Below are positions 8,666-20,288 of a stretch of DNA of 64,000 nucleotides, piece after piece. The notes under the pieces are model-generated. The model did no database searches, was not told the origin of the DNA, and saw nothing but the letters and a program-made list of their open reading frames with translations. Each line of letters begins with the position of its first letter. The stretch's first letter is position 1. The DNA lies in NCBI RefSeq assembly GCF_034314045.1, contig NZ_JAVIWL010000001.1:5146001-5210000 (forward strand), given 5' to 3'. Source of the stretch: Glaciimonas sp. CA11.2 (GTDB taxonomy: Bacteria > Pseudomonadota > Gammaproteobacteria > Burkholderiales > Burkholderiaceae_D). The translations under genes and the position numbers were made by a program.

Positions 8666-9997
8666 ATGAATACTTCACCTCAATTATTGCAAGACAATCA
8701 TTATTCGGTATTGATTATCGGCGGCGGCCAAGCCGGATTGTCGATGAGCTACAACCTGAAGCAGCAATGCATTGACCACCTTATTCTTGAAAAGAACCGT
8801 ATCGGCCACGCCTGGAGAAGCGAACGCTGGGACACGTTTTGTCTGGTGACACCCAATTGGCAATGCACATTACCGGGATTTCCTTATACTGGAAACGATC
8901 CGTACGGATTCATGAAAAAAGATGATATCGTCGACTACATTGACCGATACGTCGCCTCATTCGAACCACCTGCCGCCGAGGGCGTCGGAGTTACAAGGCT
9001 GCTTCGCAATGCTGCAAACGTGTTTGAAATCGAAACAACCAAAGGCAACCTGACAGCTGATCAGGTTGTGGTTGCCATCGGTGGTTATCACATACCAATA
9101 ATCCCAGGCGCGGCAGAAAAATTACCCGATCACATCGTGCAATTACATTCGTCTGATTACGTCAATCCTGAGTCACTTCCACCTGGCGATATTTTGGTCG
9201 TTGGTACAGGACAATCCGGTTGCCAGATAGCTGAGGATCTCCATCTCACCGGCCGCCGCGTGCACTTATGCGTCGGTGATGCACCGCGCGTTGCACGCAC
9301 CTATCGTGGCAAGGATGTGGTGGAATGGCTTGACCACATGAAGTATTACGACCTTCCCGTTGAGCGCCATCCGCTTGGCACGGGCGTGCGCGAAAAAACC
9401 AATCACTACGTCACTGGACGTGACGGTGGACGCGATATTGATTTGCGCAAATTTGCGCTGGAAGGAATGCAATTATATGGTCGCTTCGAGACGTTCGCCG
9501 ATGGTATCGCAACGTTCGGCAGCGAATTAAAAAATAACCTCGACAGTGCCGATGCGGCCTCCGAAAACATCAAAAACAATATCGATAAATTTATCGCCGA
9601 CAATGCCATTGATGCACCAAAGGAAGCACGCTACGTGCCGCTCTGGGAGCCACCAGCGGATGCGCCGCAACGTCTTAATATGGGCAGCAATAACATTGCC
9701 GCGGTCATCTGGTGCATCGGCTTCCGTACCGATTTTAGCTGGATCGAAGAAACCATCTTTGATGCACGCGGCTATCCGGGCCACACGCGCGGCGTGACAG
9801 ACATTGCGGGGCTGTATTTTCTTGGCTTGCCTTGGCAATACACATGGGGATCGGGACGATTTTCGGGCATTGCACGAGATGCCGGATATTTGCTGGAACA
9901 CATTGTCCGACATCGCGATAAAAACCTGCCTACCATGAAGATATCTGTGCAATCAACACAACTAGAAGTGCAAAATAAATCAGCGCTTAATTGTTAA
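8666..9997 (+). CDS. nitH: Flavin-dependent oxidoreductase, MSMEG_0569 family
   Basis: A 443-residue FAD/NAD(P)H-dependent monooxygenase-like flavoprotein. FAD Rossmann motif IIGGGQAGLSMSYNL at about residues 18-32, then WRSERWDTFCLVTPNWQCTLPG. The second dinucleotide motif is VVGTGQSGCQIAEDL, followed by a C-terminal IWCIGFRTDFSWI and GLYFLGLPWQYTWGSGRF. A good GGAGA site precedes the ATG at 8666. It closes the Nit1C cluster; the adjacent glycosyltransferase (MSMEG_0565 type) found in some genomes is absent. A role in oxidising a nitrile or cyanide-derived intermediate is plausible but unproven. Confidence 0.9.
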   Translation: MNTSPQLLQDNHYSVLIIGGGQAGLSMSYNLKQQCIDHLILEKNRIGHAWRSERWDTFCLVTPNWQCTLPGFPYTGNDPYGFMKKDDIVDYIDRYVASFEPPAAEGVGVTRLLRNAANVFEIETTKGNLTADQVVVAIGGYHIPIIPGAAEKLPDHIVQLHSSDYVNPESLPPGDILVVGTGQSGCQIAEDLHLTGRRVHLCVGDAPRVARTYRGKDVVEWLDHMKYYDLPVERHPLGTGVREKTNHYVTGRDGGRDIDLRKFALEGMQLYGRFETFADGIATFGSELKNNLDSADAASENIKNNIDKFIADNAIDAPKEARYVPLWEPPADAPQRLNMGSNNIAAVIWCIGFRTDFSWIEETIFDARGYPGHTRGVTDIAGLYFLGLPWQYTWGSGRFSGIARDAGYLLEHIVRHRDKNLPTMKISVQSTQLEVQNKSALNC

Positions 9998-10149
9998 AAT
10001 TACGCATCAAATTTGCGCTCACTGACCATCAACTTAAATATTAGGACGAGACAGATTCAAGTAAAGATAAAAAATAAGAACTAAACCGAAGGACAAAAGC
10101 GCAGCTCTGGCTGGCTGACCGGGGAATTAACTGCACCAAACCAACAATA

Positions 10150-10180
10150 AAAAAAGGAAGCCTTTTGGGCTTCCTTTCTT
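10150..10180 (-). terminator. Rho-independent terminator after tRNA-Gly
   Basis: Inverted repeat GGAAGCC-TTTT-GGGCTTCC with A-tract on one side and T-tract on the other. Read on the minus strand it sits just downstream of the tRNA 3' end and finishes in a T run (TTCCTTTTTTTATTG), as expected for an intrinsic terminator. It can also act on plus-strand transcripts leaving nitH. Confidence 0.85.
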
Positions 10181-10184
10181 ATTT

Positions 10185-10260
10185 TGGAGCGGGAGAAGAG
10201 GCTCGAACTCTCGACCTATACCTTGGCAAGGTATCGCTCTACCAACTGAGCTACTCCCGC
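10185..10260 (-). tRNA. tRNA-Gly (anticodon GCC), CCA encoded
   Basis: On the minus strand the sequence folds as a complete cloverleaf: acceptor GCGGGAG pairing with CTCCCGC, D arm GCTCAGTTGGTAGAGC, anticodon arm ATACC-TTGCCAA-GGTAT giving anticodon GCC, T loop TTCGAGC, discriminator T and genomic CCA. Length is 76 nt. It is followed by a terminator and preceded by an unusual inverted repeat 14 bases upstream. Confidence 0.97.
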
Positions 10261-10274
10261 GTTTTCTTTGCTAA

Positions 10275-10354
10275 CCGATACAGGAGGAGATTCCCGAAAT
10301 CCAAACCTATCTGGAGAGTGACCTCGGCGAAAGGTGAATCTACTCTTGTATCGG
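10275..10354. repeat. 19-bp imperfect inverted repeat upstream of tRNA-Gly
   Basis: Left arm CCGATACAGGAGGAGATTC (10275-10293) and right arm GAATCTACTCTTGTATCGG (10336-10354) are complementary except at two positions and enclose 42 bases. No terminator T-tract follows. It lies 14 bases before the 5' end of the tRNA gene; function unknown. The rest of the 10261-10728 interval shows no gene I can support. Confidence 0.6.
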
Positions 10355-10728
10355 CTATGCTTTACTTAAAATCGCAAAAAACATTTAAAGCTAACTAACG
10401 AAGGACTGAAGTATAGCAGCCCTTCAACAAACGCACAACACCTAATTCAAACTTGATAAAAAATGTCTTCACAATGGTAAATATAGCGTTAAAACACAAC
10501 ATTCAACAATGTGGTGACAAATCCCTCATCACATTTCGATAATTTAATTATCACACTGAATCATCCAAAAAATCAACAGCGCAAAGAAATCTTATGTAAA
10601 TTTTCGACACTGAGGCGACTCTCGCGTTACCGGAAGCTGCGCGCGCAAATCTTTCGACGATTTTTATTGCCGCAATTTCTTTAGGGAAAGACACCATCGC
10701 ACAAGCGGTATCTCCATAGACCAATGGG

Positions 10729-12051
10729 CTATTGCATCCCAAATGCCTGTAAAACCAACCAGATATTCGCTGCAGAAATAACAACGAACAACATCCATGA
10801 CAGCGCCGAGGTTGTCAGCGAATTGGCAAAGACTCCCATTAAGTCGCGGCGACTAGTAAGCTTAATCAACGGATACATGGCAAAAGGTAATTGAAGGCTC
10901 AATACGACCTGACTCATCACCAACAAACGTCCCACAGAATGTTCGCCCCACAAGATTACACCAATCAATGCCGGCACCAAAGCCAGGCTGCGTGTAATCA
11001 AGCGGCGCTGCCAGCAGGGTATTTTTATTTTTAGAAAACCATCCATAATGACCTGGCCTGCGATTGTTCCGGTAAATGTCGAGCTTTGGCCTGAGGCCAG
11101 CAAGGCCACGCCAAATAAAATACCTGCCACGGCGGTGCCCGCAATCGGGTCTAGTAAGTGGAACGCTTCGTCGATTTCCACAGCAACGTGACTACCGCTG
11201 GTGTGAAAGGCAGCGCCAGCCAAAACCAGAATAGCGACATTGATCACTAGCGCGACCATCAGGGAAAATATCGTATCCAGACGTGAAAACCGGATCGCCT
11301 GCTGCCGGCTGCGATCATTACTCTCAACCACGCGAGTCTGGACAATCGAAGAGTGCAAATAGAGATTATGCGGCATGATCGTCGCACCAAGAATGCCAAT
11401 AGCCAAATAAAGCGGTTCTTGGCCGGCCAGCGCTTTTAACGACGGGATCGCGCCAGCGGCGACGGCGCTCCAGTCTGGCTTGACAAATAACAGTTCGGCA
11501 AACAGACAAACACTGATGGTGAGAATCAAACCAAGAATGATTGCCTCAATCTGCCGAAAGCCTTTTCCTTTAAGACCGAGCACGATAATCGTATCAAATG
11601 CCGTCAGCAATACCCCAGTCACCAGCGATACGCCAAACAGTAACTTGAACGCCAGTGCGCTTCCCAATACCTCGGCAACATCACACGCGATGATCGAAAC
11701 CTCAGCAAAAAACCACAGAGTTTTGCCCGCACGTGGACTGTATTGTTCGCGGCAATGCACTGCTAGATCTTTTTGGGTGGCAATACCGAGTCGCATACTC
11801 AGACACTGCAACACGATCGCAGCAAGGCTCGACAAAATCACCACAAAAAGCAAGCTATAGCCGAATTGTGATCCAGCCTGAATATCGGTCGCCCAATTTC
11901 CGGGGTCCATGTAACCGATTGAGACCAACAAACCTGGACCAGTAAAGCGGACTATTTTTCGCCATAGCGGTGCAGTGGGAGAAACTGCTACCGTACCGAC
12001 GACTTCAGACGGGCAGAATGGCGCAGTGGCCGTAGTAGGTAAACCAAACAT
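10729..12051 (-). CDS. mntH: NRAMP-family divalent metal (Mn2+/Fe2+) transporter MntH
   Basis: A 440-residue integral membrane proton-coupled metal importer. Both NRAMP signature helices are present: MDPGNWATDIQAGSQFG (TM1, metal-binding Asp/Asn) and TIMPHNLYLHSSIVQTR (TM6, MPH motif). About eleven hydrophobic segments follow in order, including the LASGQSSTFTGTIAGQVIMDGF transport-motif region. The length is normal. It stands alone, with 239 bases upstream and 468 downstream. No MntR or Fur box could be identified with confidence in the upstream region. Confidence 0.95.
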   Translation of the reverse strand: MFGLPTTATAPFCPSEVVGTVAVSPTAPLWRKIVRFTGPGLLVSIGYMDPGNWATDIQAGSQFGYSLLFVVILSSLAAIVLQCLSMRLGIATQKDLAVHCREQYSPRAGKTLWFFAEVSIIACDVAEVLGSALAFKLLFGVSLVTGVLLTAFDTIIVLGLKGKGFRQIEAIILGLILTISVCLFAELLFVKPDWSAVAAGAIPSLKALAGQEPLYLAIGILGATIMPHNLYLHSSIVQTRVVESNDRSRQQAIRFSRLDTIFSLMVALVINVAILVLAGAAFHTSGSHVAVEIDEAFHLLDPIAGTAVAGILFGVALLASGQSSTFTGTIAGQVIMDGFLKIKIPCWQRRLITRSLALVPALIGVILWGEHSVGRLLVMSQVVLSLQLPFAMYPLIKLTSRRDLMGVFANSLTTSALSWMLFVVISAANIWLVLQAFGMQ

Positions 12052-12290
12052 AGTTTTTCAGTACACGAGGATGAATTTGATTCAATCGCAAGGCTGGTGC
12101 TCTGCGATGGTTTGAAGCCTATCAAATAATGCATCACTAGTGTAACGACTTTATGCCAAACACCCTACCCGCTCTTGCAAACGTCCCAGCATGGGTAGAT
12201 ATTCCTTTACAACTAACGAGTTTTACCATCGTTTTTGCTTGAAAACCAATCCATAACAAAAACACCCAAACACCGTGAACAAACGATCTG

Positions 12291-13463
12291 CTAGGGTATT
12301 TTGATATCCGGGACGATCAACAAGCTGCCAGAAACTACCCTAACCGTATACCAGCGCCAATGCCCTCGCACCAGGCGCGCATAGATCGCAAGGTACGAGC
12401 CAACTTGCAGCGCGACGATAACTAAAGCACTCACTATCGTATCACCAGCGACAACTGCAATGAATGACATGACCGCCACCCAAGTGCCGACAAAGCACAC
12501 CACCGCCGCATTACGTAGCCATGGCCTGGCAGGGTTATGACGCAGCATTTGACACACGACACGACGATAAATCAGGGCATGAAGATGCAGGCGATCTGCA
12601 TGTCCGGGACTCATTTTTCGGACGATCTTCCTACGATAGATACTATATAGCACTTCAATAATAGGGTACGCACAGATTGCCAATACCTGCCATGCGTTGA
12701 TCGAAGGATTGCGTATAAGTAGCAATATCATGACCTCGGAAACCAAAAAACCCAAAAGATAAGCCCCGCCATCTCCGAGAAATAATCGTCCTGTCGGGTA
12801 ATTAACGACCAAAAAACCGAAGGCAGCTCCCGCAATCAACAACGCCAACTGGGTCACCAACACGTCTCCACACCGCCATGCGAGATACCCAAGTGCGGCC
12901 AACATAATAATAACTACGGTTGCCGCGATGCCATTAAAACCGTCAATTATATTGATAGCGTTGGTCCCGCCAGCGACCACGAAAGCGGTCACAAGAATAG
13001 CAAATGGAACGATTGTTAATAAAGCGTCGAAGCCCCATATGTCCAGACCATCAATGATGGCACCAGATAACCAGCTTGCTAGAAATGCAGAAACCATACT
13101 GGCTACCAGGCGCGCCTTGACCGATACTCTTTTTGTCAGATCTTCCAACGTACCAACCAGAAAAATAGGGCAACTGGCAAGCAGGAGTGAAAACACGTCT
13201 TGTATGTTGATTGGCTTAACAAGAGACGGACTAATGATTGCAAAAAAAATGGCTGAAAAAATGAGGCCAGTCATCACAGCGATCCCGCCAATGCGCGGGA
13301 CTGCTATTGTATGGACTTTTTGTATCGCAGAAAGATCGTGATCTAAAGAATGCTTACCGTGCCAATTTTGTGAAAGTACAATCAACAAACTGGTCGCAAA
13401 GCTGAGAATCGCAGCAGCAACACCGAAAGAAGCCATATTCAATATGTTCATTGCGCCAGCCAT
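12291..13463 (-). CDS. MraY/WecA-like polyprenyl-phosphate sugar-1-phosphate transferase (GT4-named family)
   Basis: A 390-residue polytopic membrane protein of the PNPT family, which transfers a HexNAc-1-phosphate onto undecaprenyl phosphate. Visible signatures: PRIGGIAVMTG (substrate loop), NAINIIDGFNGIA (the D-G-x-NG catalytic region), and GRLFLGDGGAYLLGF (metal-binding loop). A basic cytosolic segment AHRLHLHALIYRR (here HADRLHLHALIYRR) near residue 290 is also typical. It lies outside the exopolysaccharide cluster but on the same strand, and may serve O-antigen or another glycan rather than the GumD-initiated polymer. Confidence 0.87.
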   Translation of the reverse strand: MAGAMNILNMASFGVAAAILSFATSLLIVLSQNWHGKHSLDHDLSAIQKVHTIAVPRIGGIAVMTGLIFSAIFFAIISPSLVKPINIQDVFSLLLASCPIFLVGTLEDLTKRVSVKARLVASMVSAFLASWLSGAIIDGLDIWGFDALLTIVPFAILVTAFVVAGGTNAINIIDGFNGIAATVVIIMLAALGYLAWRCGDVLVTQLALLIAGAAFGFLVVNYPTGRLFLGDGGAYLLGFLVSEVMILLLIRNPSINAWQVLAICAYPIIEVLYSIYRRKIVRKMSPGHADRLHLHALIYRRVVCQMLRHNPARPWLRNAAVVCFVGTWVAVMSFIAVVAGDTIVSALVIVALQVGSYLAIYARLVRGHWRWYTVRVVSGSLLIVPDIKIP

Positions 13464-13670
13464 TTTGGAGTTAACTTAATTGATCTCAGGTTTAATCTTA
13501 AAAAAGACCGGTTCGGGGTAACTAATATCAGCGCTTCAGTTCCGATTTTTAGCGCCGCATTCATCTCACCACTGCACTTTTTACTTACTTCTCCGAACTA
13601 GCCAGCGTCAGCAATCTCATCAACCTTACTAACGCGAGCCGTGATTAAAAGTCGGGGCCAAATATGCGTA

Positions 13671-14963
13671 TCACACCCATCTCATCGCTTTATGGGTTTG
13701 AGTGAATTGTGCCATTTTCGGTAACGAGAACAATTGAGGTATTTTTTGTGCAACCGATTGTTCGCTCGATAGCCAGCGGACCAAGTCATCCCCAGACATT
13801 GGTTTTGCGAAGTGATAACCCTGCCCTACATCAAAGCCAAGTTCTTGAAAAAAAGTCGCGTCACTCTCAGATTCGATGCCTTCTGCAACTGTTCGAAGAT
13901 CAAGATTTTTCGCCATATTAACGATTGAATTGAGGATTAGAATCGAGCGCTTATTTTTTCGCGCAGACGCGATAAACGATTGATCGATTTTAATTTCGTT
14001 AAACGGCATCTGGCTTAATTGCTGCAATGAGGAGTAACCTGTCCCGAAATCATCGAGCGACAATCCGAAACCGTGCATTTGCAATCTGGTAACGCTTTCC
14101 AGCAATCCTTTGTAGTCCTTGGGAAGCGCTGTCTCGGTGACCTCGATAGTAATACGCTCAGGATTTACCTGATGTTCCTTCACAATGGCCAACCATCTGT
14201 TCGGTATCGCAGTATTTTCCAAGGTTAACGGTGATGCATTGATAGAAATACTGATTTCCGGCCTAATCGAATACCACTTTTTAGTGGACTCAAGCACGTT
14301 GCACAGCAGATCTTCAGTCAATTGATCAATCAGACCCGCAGATTCCATCAAAGGAATAAATTGCGACGGAGGAATCACACCTTGATCTGGATGCATCCAT
14401 CGTGCAAGAACCTCAACACCGACCGGCGTGCGCGTAGCAAAGTCTAATTTTGGTTGAAAATAGGGCACGAATTGCCCTCGTTTTAAAGCGGTACTCAGAT
14501 CTTCTTTAGACCAGCACTGAAACGGCACTCTCTTGCGGAAAACATATTCAGCTTTTTGTGGATGCAAGGCCGGCGATATGAGATTTTTGAGATTAGAGAA
14601 TTTAACTGGCTTAATGATCCGACCAGAAAGTCGTATGCCGTAACTTAATATTATTTCTTCTGCAGAACACAGTAGATCATCTTCCAACGCTGATGAAAGA
14701 ATGACTCGACCTATTTTTGCACGGGGCGCTTCACGGAGAAATTCTATTCCATCCATGCCGCCCATCCGTAAATCGCAGATCGTGAAATCAAACTCCTCGG
14801 CATAACCATCAAGCAGCGCTAATGCCTGTTGCGCATCAGCTGCTTCGGCCACAAAACCGACTCCTAGAACTTTCAAATACATCACTAGAGTGGCACGCTG
14901 ACTTTGATCTTTTTCAAGAACCAGTATCTTTTGGTTAGAAAAAATAGAATAGGGAATTTTCAT
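13671..14963 (-). CDS. Response regulator with C-terminal EAL (c-di-GMP phosphodiesterase) domain
   Basis: A 430-residue two-domain protein. Receiver domain about 10-135: LVLEKDQSQRATL, phospho-acceptor Asp in FTICDLRMGGMDGIEF, KPVKFSN. EAL domain about 150-400, with the substrate/metal residues kept: EVLARW (EXLXR form), EVTETALP, LDDFGTGYSSLQQL, EIKIDQSFI, TVAEGIES, and QGYHFAKPM. It therefore looks catalytically competent for c-di-GMP hydrolysis. It sits 22 bases after a receiver-only protein and close to the exopolysaccharide cluster, whose synthesis is commonly under c-di-GMP control; that link is inference. Confidence 0.93.
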   Translation of the reverse strand: MKIPYSIFSNQKILVLEKDQSQRATLVMYLKVLGVGFVAEAADAQQALALLDGYAEEFDFTICDLRMGGMDGIEFLREAPRAKIGRVILSSALEDDLLCSAEEIILSYGIRLSGRIIKPVKFSNLKNLISPALHPQKAEYVFRKRVPFQCWSKEDLSTALKRGQFVPYFQPKLDFATRTPVGVEVLARWMHPDQGVIPPSQFIPLMESAGLIDQLTEDLLCNVLESTKKWYSIRPEISISINASPLTLENTAIPNRWLAIVKEHQVNPERITIEVTETALPKDYKGLLESVTRLQMHGFGLSLDDFGTGYSSLQQLSQMPFNEIKIDQSFIASARKNKRSILILNSIVNMAKNLDLRTVAEGIESESDATFFQELGFDVGQGYHFAKPMSGDDLVRWLSSEQSVAQKIPQLFSLPKMAQFTQTHKAMRWV

Positions 14964-14985
14964 AAGACCAATCTAGGTTAGCCGT

Positions 14986-15411
14986 TCAGATCAACACTGG
15001 GCTGATATCGGAAGTCAACTCAATATCAGGTTCCAACCAGCATTGCAGAACCTCTTTGAGAGAGGCCGTAGAAGCAGGTTTCGCAATATAACAATCCATT
15101 CCAGCCTTAAGACAACGCTCCCTGCCTCCCTCCGTACTATTTGCAGTAACCGCAATAATAGTCAAATGCGCTCCGGTAATTTTCTCGTGCTGCCTAATTT
15201 TTTCAGTCATTTCGTATCCATCCATGACCGGCATCTGGCAATCTGTAAAGATAATCTTGCAGCTATTACTAGATAGCCAAGATATTGCTTCCGCACCGTT
15301 CGATAGAACTTTTACGGCGTCGAAACCAATCCTCTTTAACTGATGAACAATCAGTTTTTGAAGGATTTTGTTATCTTCGACAACGAGAATTCCAGGCTGT
15401 ATTTTCATCAT
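14986..15411 (-). CDS. Stand-alone response regulator receiver protein (CheY-like)
   Basis: A 141-residue single receiver domain: acidic pair in ILVVEDNKILQKL, phospho-acceptor Asp in IIFTDCQMPVMDGYEM, Thr/Ser in IIAVTANS and Lys in CYIAKPAS. An upstream TTG could extend the frame to 15456, but ATGATG at 15411 is a more natural start and removes a basic extension not seen in the family. The sequence resembles receiver domains from hybrid histidine kinases (DCQMPVMDGYE). The gene directly precedes the REC-EAL gene on the same strand, so both probably belong to one signalling unit; no cognate kinase is in the window. Confidence 0.88.
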   Translation of the reverse strand: MMKIQPGILVVEDNKILQKLIVHQLKRIGFDAVKVLSNGAEAISWLSSNSCKIIFTDCQMPVMDGYEMTEKIRQHEKITGAHLTIIAVTANSTEGGRERCLKAGMDCYIAKPASTASLKEVLQCWLEPDIELTSDISPVLI

Positions 15412-15515
15412 TTTTAGCGATAGGTATTTTTGTCGTTTAGGGCGAGCCCTTAGCAACGCGCTATAGTTCCGGAGACTTTTTTGTATAATTTATTGACGTT
15501 CCGTTTGACTCTTAG

Positions 15516-15555
15516 TCGCAAAAAAACCTCGTGATAAGCCAAGGCTTTTTTGCGA
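15516..15555 (-). terminator. Intrinsic terminator after the repeat lipoprotein gene
   Basis: TCGCAAAAAA pairs with TTTTTTGCGA (10 bp) with an A-C mismatch and an inner CCT/AGG extension. Read on the minus strand it begins 12 bases past the lipoprotein stop and contains a T7 tract in the distal arm. Confidence 0.7.
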
Positions 15556-15567
15556 TGACCACATTGT

Positions 15568-17879
<2,312 letters not shown>

Positions 17880-18962
17880 CTATTTACCCACCCGGCTACG
17901 GCCAAAACTATCTGTCGGTAACGGCAAACGGCGCAATATATATACTGCTGGAATACAAAGCAGGATCGCTAGAGCGCTACTCACCACACTCCATCCAATA
18001 CCATAGTTATAATTTTTCGGAATCAAATGCAAAGAAATCGCCATACCACGAATAAAACTAAAAAAAATGAAGTGCAATGGAAAAATCGTTAACGTATTTT
18101 CTGAAAGCCATTTACTGACTATCGACGACGGTAATAGCCTGGAAACAGAAAAGGTGGCGATAATCCCTAGCAATGCGATTGGAAAATAGAGTGAAGGCCA
18201 CACACCAAAATGCATGTTAGCCAGGTCGACCGAGCCAGTTTTAGACACTACAAAAGCAAGTAATCCAAATGCGGCAATAAAAGTAAAAATAAAATACACT
18301 CGCTTAATATGAGTGAAATAATCCTTATCTCGGACGCATTGTCCGATGGCATAAAACGCAAGCCCTATCCACATGCTATCCAATCCCAAAGGAAATCTAT
18401 AAGGTACAAACTTCCACAGCATTGAGATGGCAAACGCCAGAACCACAAACAGACAAGTGGAAGTCATCGTTGTCAATAATTTGCGCGAGGCGTGATAGGC
18501 GATGACCGTCAGCAAAAAGCACGGAAAAAACCAAAGCGGAGGATCGACGTAAAGATCAGACTCAAGTCCGCTAAAAAATCCTACCACCGGCCCGTACCAA
18601 GTATTCCCTGCATAAAGCAGTGCCTTGATGCCGACATTACGTGTCACCAGCCAGTAAATAAAAGCAACCAAAAAAAAGAGCACATAAGGTATGCCTATAT
18701 TTTGTAAACTTTTTTTTGAATTACTGACAATAGTCGCCTCTAATTTAGTCGGCTTAATCAGAAATCCGGAAATAAAAAAGAATAACGGGACATGAAAACT
18801 AAAGATTAAATGCGACAAATAATCCGGAAGACCTCTACTATGTCCGAGAACAATAAGGGCAATACCAATAGCTTTAGCATTGTCGATAAAACCATAATGA
18901 TTCTGTGCTGGCACATTACGTGTTGCGCTAGCAGTCACAATATTTCCCGCTAGATCACTCAC
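17880..18962 (-). CDS. Membrane acyltransferase (acyltransferase 3 family, GumF/GumG-like)
   Basis: A 360-residue polytopic protein with about ten membrane segments. The family motif is at the N-terminus: YGFIDNAKAIGIALIVLGHS (catalytic His in LGHS), followed by LIFSFHVPLFFFISGFLI, the pattern shared with xanthan acetyltransferases GumF/GumG. It starts with GTG overlapping the gumK stop by 4 bases, so the two are co-translated. It is the last gene of the cluster. It probably O-acetylates a mannose of the lipid-linked repeat unit; which mannose cannot be told. Confidence 0.85.
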   Translation of the reverse strand: MSDLAGNIVTASATRNVPAQNHYGFIDNAKAIGIALIVLGHSRGLPDYLSHLIFSFHVPLFFFISGFLIKPTKLEATIVSNSKKSLQNIGIPYVLFFLVAFIYWLVTRNVGIKALLYAGNTWYGPVVGFFSGLESDLYVDPPLWFFPCFLLTVIAYHASRKLLTTMTSTCLFVVLAFAISMLWKFVPYRFPLGLDSMWIGLAFYAIGQCVRDKDYFTHIKRVYFIFTFIAAFGLLAFVVSKTGSVDLANMHFGVWPSLYFPIALLGIIATFSVSRLLPSSIVSKWLSENTLTIFPLHFIFFSFIRGMAISLHLIPKNYNYGIGWSVVSSALAILLCIPAVYILRRLPLPTDSFGRSRVGK

Positions 18963-20074
18963 GAAACCAGTCTCGTGTCGGAAAACTTATCTGGCGCCAA
19001 TAGCCTTTCCACTACTGCAGACCAGCTTAAATGCTCTTTATGAGGGGGCAAACGTGGTGTACCCAGCGCGCTGCGTAGCGCGCGGAAAATAGAATCTGCA
19101 TCGCCGGGCTGATATCCAAAGCGCGAGACGAAATCCCCTACGATGCCATCAGGGCACACGGCAGGTAGACCAAAAAAATCATACTGCATCAGCTTCATTG
19201 AGGTATCGGAAAGATAGCGTGGAACGTTTTCTGATCGATAAGGTGCTATTCCTACGGTTGCATGTTTGATATATGGCAGCGTAAGGAGATGTGGCATCTC
19301 ATCATGCACAACAACGTTTTTTCCAAAGTCAGGATGCGGCGCCATACCGCAACCAATAATATGAAAAGTCACTTCAGGAAAAAGTCTTGATGCCACTACA
19401 AAAAAATCTGGATCGAACAACATTGATCCCACCGATACCGCAGTCAGACCGGGTCCATAAGGAGATGGATCAGCATGTTCTTCGACCGAAAAATCAAAGC
19501 CGTGTGGTACTACATAACAATTATCCAGACTCGGCATCTCATCAGCCATGAATCGAGAAGTGAGGCAAATCGCGTCCATTTTTGGCGCGACTTCCGTAAA
19601 AATTTCCTTAACATACGATGCAACATTAATCGTAGCAAGGTCATCAGAAGCAAGATAAATGGTTTTTGCCTGCGGATTCAGGCGCTTTACAAGATCGAAA
19701 AAAATTGGAGCGATTCCACTTTCAAAGATTACAACATCCGCTTGCTCTATCCATTCGACCAAGACAGGATTGGGATTGTTGACGTATCGTTTAAATAAAA
19801 ATTTTTCTATAGGAGAGAAAATATTTTTACGCGTATTGAATGGATGGATAAATGTCTTCCATAGAAAACAGTGGATGCCATCGCGCAAACCTACTTTATT
19901 TGCGAGACTATTTAGCGATTTTCTGGGGTCGGATTTTAACTGCGATAGTAGACTGTATTGGCAAGAAAAAAAACTGGTAGGACCATATTTTTTTAATTCA
20001 GCTGCAATAAAATGTACGTTCACCCTTCTTCGGGACCGATAGTCGTGGGCAGTAATCATTAGAGATCGCATTGT
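18959..20074 (-). CDS. gumK: Beta-glucuronosyltransferase GumK (GT70)
   Basis: A 371-residue protein closely resembling Xanthomonas GumK along its whole length, the enzyme that adds beta-1,2-glucuronic acid to mannose of the polyprenol-linked trisaccharide. Recognised segments: ITAHDYRSRRRVNVHFIA, TFIHPFNTRK, ADVVIFESGIAP, LASDDLATINVASYVKEI (region of the catalytic Asp), VSVGSMLFDPDFFVVASR, GIAPYRSENVPRYLSD and SMKLMQYDFFGLPAVCP. There is no membrane span; it is a peripheral inner-membrane enzyme. The ATG at 20074 is chosen; the open frame upstream begins with TTG only. The presence of GumK strongly argues for glucuronate in the polymer. No UDP-glucose dehydrogenase is in the window. Confidence 0.93.
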   Translation of the reverse strand, partial: TMRSLMITAHDYRSRRRVNVHFIAAELKKYGPTSFFSCQYSLLSQLKSDPRKSLNSLANKVGLRDGIHCFLWKTFIHPFNTRKNIFSPIEKFLFKRYVNNPNPVLVEWIEQADVVIFESGIAPIFFDLVKRLNPQAKTIYLASDDLATINVASYVKEIFTEVAPKMDAICLTSRFMADEMPSLDNCYVVPHGFDFSVEEHADPSPYGPGLTAVSVGSMLFDPDFFVVASRLFPEVTFHIIGCGMAPHPDFGKNVVVHDEMPHLLTLPYIKHATVGIAPYRSENVPRYLSDTSMKLMQYDFFGLPAVCPDGIVGDFVSRFGYQPGDADSIFRALRSALGTPRLPPHKEHLSWSAVVERLLAPDKFSDTRLVS

Positions 20075-20288
20075 GTATCTTTCTAGAAGTAAATTCTTGC
20101 TTGGCGTTCTAATCTGACCGGGCATAGAAAAATACAATTTTTCGTCGTTGCTTGGTGGTGATACTTAAAGGCATTGCTCAACATCTTGGTGCCATGTTGA
20201 TCTGCCATCTATTCACAGAAATACTTCATCAGTTAGGCGTCTGATTGCGGATTAAGTTCGGCATTAAACTTTGTAATAAGGGTATTAT

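Noticed and set aside
10361..10376. Shared sequence TACTTAAAATCGCAA at about 10363 and 39955
   Set aside because: About 15 identical bases in a 64-kb window can occur by chance, and the flanks do not match, so a dispersed repeat is not supported.
12291..13463. The MraY/WecA-like gene as a member of the Gum/Eps pathway
   Set aside because: GumD already provides the glucose-1-phosphate primer, and the gene is separated from the cluster by the signalling genes and the lipoprotein gene.
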